Assembly (NCBI RefSeq): GCF_008802355.1
Contig: NZ_VZRA01000002.1
Location: 1 to 64,000 of the forward strand
Length of the DNA stretch: 64,000 bases
Source: Oryzomonas sagensis
GTDB lineage: Bacteria; Desulfobacterota; Desulfuromonadia; Geobacterales; Pseudopelobacteraceae
Direction: 5' to 3'
The translations under genes were made by a program, and so were the position numbers. Below the pieces are notes generated by a model. It was given only the letters and a program-made list of their open reading frames with translations, was not told the origin of the DNA and made no database searches. Shown piece after piece: positions 42,969 through 50,211 of the stretch (the first letter of the stretch is position 1; each line of letters begins with the position of its first letter).

Positions 42969-43406
42969 CTAACGCTGTTGCCGGAACCACGCAAGCAGGG
43001 CCTCAACGCTCTGCGCCCCGGCGAGCCGGGCGACGACCCTGCCGTTGCGAAGCAGCACGACGTCCGGTATGCCCCGCACGCCGAACCGTCCCGCCAGGGC
43101 CGGATTCTGCTGGGTATCGACCTGGCAGACGGCCGCCTTTCCCGCCAATCTCTCCGCTGCCGTTCGCACCGCCGGTGCGAATGAGACGCAGTGCGGTCAC
43201 CATGGTGCCCAGAACTCCACCAGTACCGGCCCCGGGTAGTTCTGCACGAAGGCGTCGAAGGAGTGCTCCGTGAGCTGCTGCGGGTGGTGGTACAACGGCG
43301 GGAGGGTGGCGCGGCAGGTGCCGCAACGTCCCTGTTTCCCCTCCTTGTCGGCGGGGATTCTGTTGGCTGCGCCGCAGGATGTGCAGGTGACGATATAGTC
43401 GGACAT
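42969..43406 (-). CDS. trxC: Selenocysteine-containing thioredoxin, TrxC type
   Basis: One frame runs from the ATG at 43406 (after GAGGAGAACG) to 42969, interrupted only by a TGA at 43197-43199 (codon 70). The TGA falls exactly at the first catalytic Cys: VEFWAPW-U-PHC, where thioredoxin-2 proteins have WAPWCGPC. The N-terminus has the TrxC zinc ribbon (CTSCGAANR, then CGTCRATLP). A hairpin suited to a bacterial SECIS follows the TGA. The 145-residue product should be a Sec-dependent disulfide reductase. Gene callers would split it in two. Confidence 0.85.
43163..43181 (-). promoter_or_regulatory. Predicted bacterial SECIS hairpin
   Basis: On the coding strand TTCGCACC and GGTGCGAA form a perfect 8-bp stem with loop GGC, starting 15 bases after the UGA codon. 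Position and a G at the start of the loop fit SelB-bound SECIS elements. Confidence 0.7.
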
Positions 43407-43662
43407 CGTACGTTCTCCTCGAGCCATTATTTTCGCCCAAACCCGGTCCTGCGGTCAAGGGGGGCACGCAAAAAATCCGGCCCAGGGCCTGTTCGCGCCG
43501 GAAGTGGCCGGGGGGGAGCGCCATTTGGGGCGCGGCCCATGTTTGCCCTTGCAACGATCCCGGAGGTGTTGCAAAATAGTCAGCCGACTTTTCAGCCGAA
43601 GGAGAGAGGTCGGCTTGCATGGTAACAGCCGATGGACGTAAACTTGCGAACAGGGAGCAGAG

Positions 43663-44196
43663 ATGGCGGCTAGCAAAAAGAGTGCGCTCATGGTGGAGCT
43701 GGTGGTGTCGGCCGGGCTTGTGTGCTGTCTTGCCGCCTGCATGGGCGACCTCGTCTACCGGCCGGAAAAGAAGATCGCACCGGTCGCCCCCACGGTCGCG
43801 AAGTTGCACCCCCACCTGCCGCCCATGCCGGATATGGCGGCCAACAACGCCACCCCGGCGGGGATCGATACCAGCGGCAGCGGCGTGCGTGACGATGTGC
43901 AGATCTGGATCTATACAAACTATACGACGAATGTGAAGCGCACTGTTCTCATGACCATGGCCAAGACCCTTCAGGATGTGATGGCCGCCCCGCCAAAGAC
44001 GGCTGAAGAGGCGAAAAACCTGGATCAGTCCTTCAGGGATGCGGCCATGATGCTCAAGATCGTTCGGGGCCTCACGCGGCGCGAGGCCGACGAGATGGAT
44101 CGGCTCCTCTATACGCAGACGGTCAATACGCCGGAACGCCTGAAGGTCTATCTGCAGTACAATTTGCTGCTGGGTGGCGGTACGGCCAAGCACTGA
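43663..44196 (+). CDS. Predicted lipoprotein, unknown
   Basis: The 177-residue product has a signal segment with lipobox-like LAAC (residues 23-26), a proline-rich linker, then GIDTSGSGVRDDVQIWIYTNYT, a pattern seen in small exported Geobacter proteins (acidic turn followed by a helix), and helical C-terminal parts. GGGAGCAGAG precedes the ATG. A perfect 15-bp terminator follows. Function unknown. Confidence 0.65.
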   Translation: MAASKKSALMVELVVSAGLVCCLAACMGDLVYRPEKKIAPVAPTVAKLHPHLPPMPDMAANNATPAGIDTSGSGVRDDVQIWIYTNYTTNVKRTVLMTMAKTLQDVMAAPPKTAEEAKNLDQSFRDAAMMLKIVRGLTRREADEMDRLLYTQTVNTPERLKVYLQYNLLLGGGTAKH

Positions 44197-44221
44197 AAGT
44201 GGATCGGCCCGTCGGATTTCA

Positions 44222-44258
44222 CACAAGACCCCCGCCAGGCACGGCGGGGGTCTTGTGA
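44222..44258. terminator. Bidirectional terminator
   Basis: A perfect 15-bp stem (CACAAGACCCCCGCC and its complement) with a 6-base loop between two convergent genes. Confidence 0.8.
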
Positions 44259-44274
44259 TTCGGGGCGGTTGTTT

Positions 44275-44877
44275 TTAGTTGAAAAAGTATCTCGCGCCAA
44301 AGGTCGTGGAGATGCTCATGGGGTCGATATTGCCGACTTTATTGCCCTGGTAGTTGATATCGGCGTTGGGCGCCAGGATTGCCTTGAGCTGGGCGGTCAG
44401 GGCCACCTGTTTGGTCACGAAATAGTCGACGCCGCCGCTGATATGGACGCCCAGGCTGGTGTCAACGTCGGTTCTGGTCCCGTCGGAGTAGGTGAAGTCG
44501 TTGACCAGGATATCCAGGCCGGCGCCCACATAGGGGGTCAGCCGGGGGACCGCGACGTCAAAACGGTATTGGGCGCCCAAGGAGAAGTTGTTGGTTTCGG
44601 CGTTGCCGCTCTCGCCGTAGCCGTGGACATCGTAGTCGGTGTGGGTGATATCGAATTCCGCCGCGATGTTTTTGGTTATGCCGTAGATGAACCCGCCGCC
44701 GCCGACGAAAGCGGTATCCGTACTGGCGCTACGTCCCGATAGCTCGCTGTCGGCAGGGACCAGAAAGCCGAGTCTGCCGGTGACGCCGAGCCTTCCCCTG
44801 ATATCGTCCGCCATGGCGGGGTTGGCGGCAAAAAACAGCGACAAGGCCAAACAACAGGAATAGATGGTCTTCTTCAT
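44275..44877 (-). CDS. OmpW-like outer-membrane beta-barrel protein
   Basis: The ATG at 44877 follows AAAGGAGAAC; a longer frame runs into the riboswitch. The 200-residue product has a signal peptide (KKTIYSCCLALSLFFAANPAMA) and alternating amphipathic strands (GRLGFLVP, FSLGAQYRFDV, YVGAGLDIL, ISTTFGARYFFN), as in 8-stranded OmpW/OmpA-like barrels. The leader holds a cGAMP-type riboswitch and terminator, so its amount should rise with the dinucleotide. Confidence 0.82.
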   Translation of the reverse strand: MKKTIYSCCLALSLFFAANPAMADDIRGRLGVTGRLGFLVPADSELSGRSASTDTAFVGGGGFIYGITKNIAAEFDITHTDYDVHGYGESGNAETNNFSLGAQYRFDVAVPRLTPYVGAGLDILVNDFTYSDGTRTDVDTSLGVHISGGVDYFVTKQVALTAQLKAILAPNADINYQGNKVGNIDPMSISTTFGARYFFN

Positions 44878-44940
44878 AATGTTCTCCTTTGGGGATAGTG
44901 TTTGTTCACCCCCCCATCGTGTCACGGGTGGGATGAAATG

Positions 44941-44985
44941 AAAAAACCGGGCTGCCGAATATCTATGATATTTCGGCAACCCGGC
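44941..44985 (-). terminator. Riboswitch terminator before the barrel gene
   Basis: CCGGGTTGCCGAAATAT pairs with ATATTCGGCAGCCCGG (one G-U), followed by T6. The stem uses P1 of the aptamer, as in the distal copy at 28950. Confidence 0.82.
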
Positions 44986-45046
44986 TGTCTCGGTGAGACC
45001 CTGTAGGCTTTCCGCCCCATTCTCGCGAATGGTTGAGTAGTATCGG
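44970..45046 (-). promoter_or_regulatory. GEMM-I riboswitch (cGAMP type)
   Basis: Third copy of the aptamer in the window: CCGATACTACTCAACC, P2 with GCGA loop, GAATGGGGCGGAAAGCC, P3 and GCCGGGTTGCCGAAAT. It differs at one spot in the first strand (ACTACT where the others have AATACT), near the position that sets ligand choice. Confidence 0.85.
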
Positions 45047-45210
45047 TTATCACATGCGCTTGTTTTCAGCGGCGACTATTTATGCACATGAGGCGCCGAA
45101 TGTCAATGGCCGGGGCGCGTTCTTTTTTGTCCCTCTTTTGGCGAATCTTTGTTTATAATGGTATTCTTATTAGTAACGGGTTGGATTACTGAGAAAAAGG
45201 GAGACGCGCA

Positions 45211-45651
45211 ATGAAAACAATATTCTTCGGACTCCTTCTCCTGTTCTCCGCCGCTTCGGCCTTCGCTGCGCCGACGGACGTGATCGGTCATGTACAGACC
45301 ATGAAAGGGTCCGCGTCTTTTCTGCGGGGCACCCTTACGCAACCTGCCGTAATCGGGGGGGGGGTACATCGGGGCGACGTGGTCAGAACCGCAAAGGACG
45401 GCTCTTTGGGTATTGTCTTGGCGGATGACACGACGCTTTCCCTGGGCCCCAACAGCGAACTCGCCATAAAGGAGTACGTTTTCGACCCCAAGGACGGTAA
45501 ATTCACGTTCCTGGCGCGGATGGCCAAGGGGACCTTTGTCTATCTCTCCGGGCTCATGGCGAAGCTGGCCCCGCACGCCATTCGGCTGGAAATCCCCGAG
45601 GCGACCATTGCCGTGCGGGGGACCAGGCTGCTGATCGAGGTTCAGGAGTAG
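45211..45651 (+). CDS. FecR-domain exported protein
   Basis: The 146-residue product has a signal peptide ending near AFAAP and a FecR-like beta domain: IGHVQTMKGSASF, VHRGDVVRTAKDGSLGIVL, DDTTLSLGPNSELAI, and TIAVRGTRLLIEV. There is no membrane helix after it, so it is periplasmic, unlike anti-sigma FecR. GGGAGACGCGC precedes the ATG. FecR-like, OmpA and CHASE2 proteins are commonly found in one operon, probably as a sensory unit in the envelope. Confidence 0.85.
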   Translation: MKTIFFGLLLLFSAASAFAAPTDVIGHVQTMKGSASFLRGTLTQPAVIGGGVHRGDVVRTAKDGSLGIVLADDTTLSLGPNSELAIKEYVFDPKDGKFTFLARMAKGTFVYLSGLMAKLAPHAIRLEIPEATIAVRGTRLLIEVQE

Positions 45652-46283
45652 TGCCGCGCAACGATGGCCATACCGGGCCGACGACAGTCATCCTGTCGGG
45701 CGTGCTGATGGTGGCGCTCCTGGCTTTGGCAGGCGGCTGCGCCTCCCGGCGGGCGGTCGTTCTGATGCCCGACCCGGACGGACATGTGGGCAAGGCGGAG
45801 GTGAGCACCGAAGGGGGGAAGCAACTGCTGGGAAAGGCCCATGAGATGACCATCGTCTCCGGCCGCTCAAATGCCCCCTCTCCCCCGGCACCGGCCGACC
45901 CTTCCTATATTGCCGCGACCTTTGCCGAGGCATTGGCGGTCGAACCGCTCCCGTCGGAAAAATTCATCCTCTTTTTCGAAACGGGCAAGACCTGCCTGAT
46001 GGCCGAGTCCCAGGCCGTCATCCCCACCATCCTTACCGCCATCAAGCGGCGCAACGCCATCAACATCAGCATCAGCGGGCATACCGACGCGGTCGGCTCG
46101 GTCCCGTTCAACGACAGGCTTGCCTACGAACGTGCCCAGGCGATCAGGGACCTGCTGGTACGGAAGGGGGTCGATCCGCAGCGCCTGACCGTATCCTCCC
46201 ATGGCAAGGGCAACCCTCGAATCCCAACGCCCGACGGAGTTGCTGAACCCCGGAACCGGCGCGTTGAGGTTATCGTGCGCTAG
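45651..46283 (+). CDS. OmpA-family lipoprotein
   Basis: A GTG start shares one base with the FecR stop (TAGTG) after AGGAG, so translation is coupled. The 210-residue product has a signal peptide with lipobox-like LAGGC (near residue 30) and a C-terminal OmpA domain (about 100-210): FFETGKTCL, SISGHTDAVGS, NDRLAYERAQAIRDLL, and RNRRVEVIV. This domain binds peptidoglycan. It bridges the FecR protein and the downstream CHASE2 protein in the operon. Confidence 0.88.
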   Translation: MPRNDGHTGPTTVILSGVLMVALLALAGGCASRRAVVLMPDPDGHVGKAEVSTEGGKQLLGKAHEMTIVSGRSNAPSPPAPADPSYIAATFAEALAVEPLPSEKFILFFETGKTCLMAESQAVIPTILTAIKRRNAINISISGHTDAVGSVPFNDRLAYERAQAIRDLLVRKGVDPQRLTVSSHGKGNPRIPTPDGVAEPRNRRVEVIVR

Positions 46284-46294
46284 GCGTAGCCGGT

Positions 46295-48313
46295 ATGTTC
46301 CCTGCCGCCGCCCCCTCCCGCACCACCCCCCAACGCCTCCTGCCGCTCCGGGGAGGGCGTCCCGTGCTGATTGCCGCGGGCCTTGCCCTTACGCTCTGCG
46401 CCGGATTGCTTCTCATCTTCTCGCCGCTGTTCATACAGGAGACGGAACTGCGCCTCTACGATCTCATGCTCGCCGGACGGGCCGCTCCCCAGAAAAGCGG
46501 CGTTCCGGTGATCGTGGGGATCGATGAGGAGAGCCTCAAGGCCTACGGGCAGTGGCCCTGGCCCCGTTACCGCCTGGCCCGCCTCGTGGAGCGGCTTGGG
46601 GCGTTGGGGGCGAAGGTCGTCGTGCTCGACTTCCTGATGCCGGAGCCGGACCGTACCTCTCCCGATGTCATCATGGCGGAACGGCGGCGCGACCTTGGGC
46701 CGTCCCCATCCCCACCCCCGGCCGCCGTCACGGACGTCAACTCCCAGCGCCTGGCCAAGGCCCTGGCGGGAGGGCCTACCATCCTCGGATACTATCTGGA
46801 CCTTGCCACGGCAGTGAGGGCGGGAGCCGGAGGCGCTCCCCGCCTGCCCGCCGGCATGGTCGTGGCGGCCATGCCCGGAGCCGGTGCCCGGTGGCCGACG
46901 CCCACCGGGATGATCAGGGGGATTGGGACGCTGACCGCCGCAGCCGGGGCCGAGGGGTTCACCAATGCCCAACACGACCTGGACGGGGTCCTCAGGCGGG
47001 TTCCCCTGCTGATGCACTACGAAGGTGCCTATTACCCCTCCCTGGCCCTGGGGGCCGTCCTGCTCGCATCCCAAGAACGCCGTCTCCGCATCGACCGCGA
47101 CGCGTCCGAGACCGTGCTTAGCTGGGGAGAGCGCCGTATCCCCCTGGACCGCCTGGGTGACGCCTTGATCGACTTCCGTACCCGGGATTCCTTCCCCTAT
47201 TTTTCGGCACGGGCGATTCTGGACGGTCACCCGGCGGCCGGGAGCCTGCGGGGAAAGATCGTCCTGATCGGCGCCTGGGCCAAAGGGCTGGGCGATGTCC
47301 ATCAAGTCCCGTCCGGGCAGGAACTCCACGGGGTCGAGGCCCATGCCGCCGTTATCGACACGATCCTGTCCGGCACGTTCATCGCCCAGCCCACATGGGC
47401 GCGAGGCGCCGGGCTGTTTGCCGTCCTCCTGCTGGGGGGGCTGAGCACCTGGCTGCTCAGCCGCCCCGGATACGTGCTGTCGCTTCTGGCCGTTATGGGG
47501 ATGAGCGGCGGGTGCTACTGGGGGGCGCGGGCGCTTTTGCTGTCCCGGGAAGGACTGTTCATTCCGCCGCTCATCCCCATGGCGACGCCTCTTCTCGTGA
47601 TGACGGCCTTGAGTCTCATGAAATACGGGATCGAGGCCCGCAAGGTGCAGCAGCGCAACCGCGACCTGATGCAGGCCCAGGATACGATCATCGTCAGCAT
47701 GTCGACCCTCACCGCGGCCCGGGACAAGGAATCGGGACAGCACATCCTGCGGACGCAGCGCTACGTGGAGGTTCTTGCCCGGCAACTGGCCACGCTTCCC
47801 GGCTATGCCGCCCTGGACGAAGCGAATATAAAACTCCTCGCGAAATCCGCGCCGCTCCACGATATCGGCAAGGTCGGCATCCCGGACCACATCCTGTGCA
47901 AACCGGGTGCGCTGACCCCCGAAGAGTACGACATCATGAAGACCCACACGCTCATCGGCGCCCAGGCCCTGTCCAAAACCATGGGCGGGACCGAGCACCC
48001 GGAGAAGCTGGCCTTCCTCAATTACGCGCTCCAGATGGCCGCATCGCACCACGAAAAATGGGACGGCAGCGGTTATCCCCTCGGATTGAGCGGCACGGAT
48101 ATCCCCCTGGCCGGCCGGCTGATGGCCCTGGCGGATGTGTACGACGCCCTAGTCAGCAGGCGCGTCTACAAACGTGATTTCTCCCATGAAGAGGCTAAGG
48201 AGTGGATTCTGGCGAGGTCGGGCAGCCACTTCGATCCCGAGGTGGTCGGGGCGTTCGTGGCCCAAAGCGGGGAGTTCATCCGTATTGCCCGGGAGCTTGC
48301 CGACGAGGAGTGA
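46295..48313 (+). CDS. CHASE2 sensor with HD-GYP phosphodiesterase domain
   Basis: The 672-residue product has one N-terminal membrane helix, a periplasmic CHASE2 domain (about residues 45-345: VIVGIDEESLKAYGQWPWPR, then KIVLIGAWAKG), three membrane helices (about 360-440), and an HD-GYP domain (about 470-670) with HDIGKVGIPDHIL and HHEKWDGSGYP. HD-GYP enzymes cleave c-di-GMP or, in some Geobacter-related groups, 3',3'-cGAMP. All metal-binding motifs look intact. Position near three cGAMP-type riboswitches makes the second substrate worth testing. Confidence 0.9.
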   Translation: MFPAAAPSRTTPQRLLPLRGGRPVLIAAGLALTLCAGLLLIFSPLFIQETELRLYDLMLAGRAAPQKSGVPVIVGIDEESLKAYGQWPWPRYRLARLVERLGALGAKVVVLDFLMPEPDRTSPDVIMAERRRDLGPSPSPPPAAVTDVNSQRLAKALAGGPTILGYYLDLATAVRAGAGGAPRLPAGMVVAAMPGAGARWPTPTGMIRGIGTLTAAAGAEGFTNAQHDLDGVLRRVPLLMHYEGAYYPSLALGAVLLASQERRLRIDRDASETVLSWGERRIPLDRLGDALIDFRTRDSFPYFSARAILDGHPAAGSLRGKIVLIGAWAKGLGDVHQVPSGQELHGVEAHAAVIDTILSGTFIAQPTWARGAGLFAVLLLGGLSTWLLSRPGYVLSLLAVMGMSGGCYWGARALLLSREGLFIPPLIPMATPLLVMTALSLMKYGIEARKVQQRNRDLMQAQDTIIVSMSTLTAARDKESGQHILRTQRYVEVLARQLATLPGYAALDEANIKLLAKSAPLHDIGKVGIPDHILCKPGALTPEEYDIMKTHTLIGAQALSKTMGGTEHPEKLAFLNYALQMAASHHEKWDGSGYPLGLSGTDIPLAGRLMALADVYDALVSRRVYKRDFSHEEAKEWILARSGSHFDPEVVGAFVAQSGEFIRIARELADEE

Positions 48314-48383
48314 GGGACGCTCCGCCAAGGCCCCAAGAGGCACTAGCGTATCGTAATTTTCAAGACACGTCAGGAGACGCGGC

Positions 48384-49157
48384 ATGACACAACAAACCGC
48401 CGGTAGGGTGGCGCTGGTGACGGGGGGCGGTCAGGGGATCGGCAAGGGGATCGCCAAGCGGTTGCTGGAAGAGGGGATGGCGGTGGTCATCGCCGACAGG
48501 GACACGGAGGCGGCCCAGGAAACGGCCGGAGAGTTCGGCCCCCTGGGAGACGTGCATGCCGTGACGCTGGACGTGGCCGACGAAGCGGCGGTGGCAGGGG
48601 CGCTGGCCCAGACGCTCTCCCGTTTCGGCCGCCTGGACGCCCTCATCAACAATGCGGGCCACGGCAGTTCGCCTCCCGGCCCGGTAGAACTGCTGGAACT
48701 CTCGGAGTGGAACCGGGTCCTGGGGACCAACCTCACCGGAGCGTTTCTCTGCACCAAGCACGCGGTGCCGGCCCTGCGGAGCGCCGGGGGGGCCATCGTC
48801 AACATCGCCTCGACCCGGGCCCTCCAGTCCGAAGCCGATACGGAGGCCTACTCCGCCAGCAAAGGGGGGCTGGTGGCCCTTACCCACGCCCTGGCCGTCA
48901 GCCTGGGGCCGCACATCCGGGTCAACTGCGTCAGCCCCGGCTGGATCGCCGTGGACGACTGGAAAAAAAGCGGCAGGCGCACGGCGCCGGAACTGCGTCC
49001 GGAGGATCACGGCCAACATCCGGCGGGGCGCGTCGGGCGGCCCGAGGATATCGCCGGGATGGTGGCCTACCTGGTCTCGCCCCAGGCCGGGTTCGTCACC
49101 GGCCAGAATTTTATCGTGGATGGCGGGATGACCCGCAAGATGATCTACGTTCCCTAG
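48384..49157 (+). CDS. Short-chain dehydrogenase/reductase
   Basis: The 257-residue product has the classical SDR pattern: TGGGQGIG (nucleotide binding, near residue 13), NNAG near 90, the catalytic Ser in NIASTRA near 139, YSASK near 153, and a GGPEDIAGM-like region (GRPEDIAGMVAYLVSP) near 225. It would oxidise or reduce an alcohol or ketone with NAD(P). The site before the ATG, CAGGAGACGCGGC, is good. The substrate cannot be named. Confidence 0.9.
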   Translation: MTQQTAGRVALVTGGGQGIGKGIAKRLLEEGMAVVIADRDTEAAQETAGEFGPLGDVHAVTLDVADEAAVAGALAQTLSRFGRLDALINNAGHGSSPPGPVELLELSEWNRVLGTNLTGAFLCTKHAVPALRSAGGAIVNIASTRALQSEADTEAYSASKGGLVALTHALAVSLGPHIRVNCVSPGWIAVDDWKKSGRRTAPELRPEDHGQHPAGRVGRPEDIAGMVAYLVSPQAGFVTGQNFIVDGGMTRKMIYVP

Positions 49158-49221
49158 GAACGAGGCGCAGGGACGCCTCCGGCGCCGCGTCAGCCGGTCG
49201 AGCCGCCCTCCATGCGCTATC

Positions 49222-49566
49222 TTACTGAAACAGCGGGGCCTGTTCCCGTTGGATCATGATATCCCGCAGCCGCTCTTCCCCGATTCTGCGGGTGTCCTTC
49301 TGGCGCTGCTGTTCCAGGATCACTTCCTGCCGGTAGCGTTCCTGACTGAACTGCCGCCGTTGCTGCTGCCGCACCAACTCCTGCACGGCATCCTCCTGCC
49401 GTAGCCTGGCCTGGTGCGTCGGCTGGAGCAGCTCTTCCAGATCCGGTTGCTGCTGTGCCTGCTGCCGGGCTGCCCGCAGATTCAACTGAACCAGGTCGTT
49501 GTTGTCCAGGGCATACGCTCCGCTTGAAGACGCGAGCAGCGCCACTACCAACGCCATCCTCAGCAT
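49222..49566 (-). CDS. Glutamine-rich periplasmic protein, unknown
   Basis: The ATG at 49566 follows GAGGGGGTTGAT. The 114-residue product has a signal peptide (LRMALVVALLASSSGAYA) and a mature helical part very rich in Gln and Arg (QQAQQQPDLEELLQ, LVRQQQRRQFSQERY). It probably forms a coiled coil. No family is recognised. Confidence 0.6.
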   Translation of the reverse strand: MLRMALVVALLASSSGAYALDNNDLVQLNLRAARQQAQQQPDLEELLQPTHQARLRQEDAVQELVRQQQRRQFSQERYRQEVILEQQRQKDTRRIGEERLRDIMIQREQAPLFQ

Positions 49567-49808
49567 ATCAACCCCCTCTCGTCGCACATGATACTCCATC
49601 CCGCCGTGTCCACACTATAGCAGATTGCGGTCATGGCGGCCATTGTTCTTTGCGTCGATGTTCGCCGTCTCCCATGACCGTGGTGCGGCCGCATCCCGCC
49701 GTGGAAAGGTGGTATAACCAATTTATTGTCCTTGTCCGAATTTTATGAGAAACTGAAGCCATGTGTGGTTGAACCGGTGTGAATGTGCGGCGCGAAAGGG
49801 CCCATCTT

Positions 49809-50207
49809 ATGCGCGAAAAGAGATCATCCCGCCGGATCGTTTTTGTGGCCAATGGGGTGTTGCAGTACCAAAGCCAGCGTTTCCCCTGTTATGTTGAAAA
49901 TATTTCCCTGCACGGGGCGCTGGTCAGTTCGGACGACGCTGCCTGTGATGTGGTCCGCCAGGGAGAACGGTGCGTGCTGACGCTGCAGCAGGGCGACGGT
50001 CTCCCCCCGCTCGATGTGGCAGCCCAGATCATCCACTACGGGTTTGGCCTGGTCGGCCTGAAATTTGGCGAACCGGATGCCGCCCTGGAAACCGCCCTGA
50101 CGGCCATTGTGGGGCGGGCGGTTCAGGAAGAGGTGGCGGGCGGCAAGGATTCCTCCCGCCTGTACACCCGCCTGGGGATCAATACGGACCGGGGCCGCTG
50201 GAGATAA
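49809..50207 (+). CDS. PilZ-domain protein
   Basis: The ATG at 49809 is preferred over an in-frame GTG at 49779. The 132-residue product has the c-di-GMP-binding pattern KRSSRR near residue 4 and ENISLHGALV near residue 38 (consensus RxxxR and D/NxSxxG). It would bind c-di-GMP and act on a partner. The histidine kinase gene starts 4 bases after its stop, so a link between second messenger and phosphorelay is likely. Confidence 0.8.
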   Translation: MREKRSSRRIVFVANGVLQYQSQRFPCYVENISLHGALVSSDDAACDVVRQGERCVLTLQQGDGLPPLDVAAQIIHYGFGLVGLKFGEPDAALETALTAIVGRAVQEEVAGGKDSSRLYTRLGINTDRGRWR

Positions 50208-50211
50208 CGAC

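Noticed and set aside
42969-43406. Thioredoxin as a broken gene
   Set aside because: Only one change (TGA for a Cys codon) at the catalytic position, no frameshift, and a SECIS-like hairpin follows; selenocysteine explains it better than decay.
46280-48052. 590-codon leftward open frame
   Set aside because: It is antisense to the CHASE2-HD-GYP gene, whose motifs and codon pattern are clear. The long frame is a GC-rich third-position shadow. The same holds for 51405-53735, 50257-51909 and 61504-62592 on the minus strand and 12468-13244 on the plus strand.
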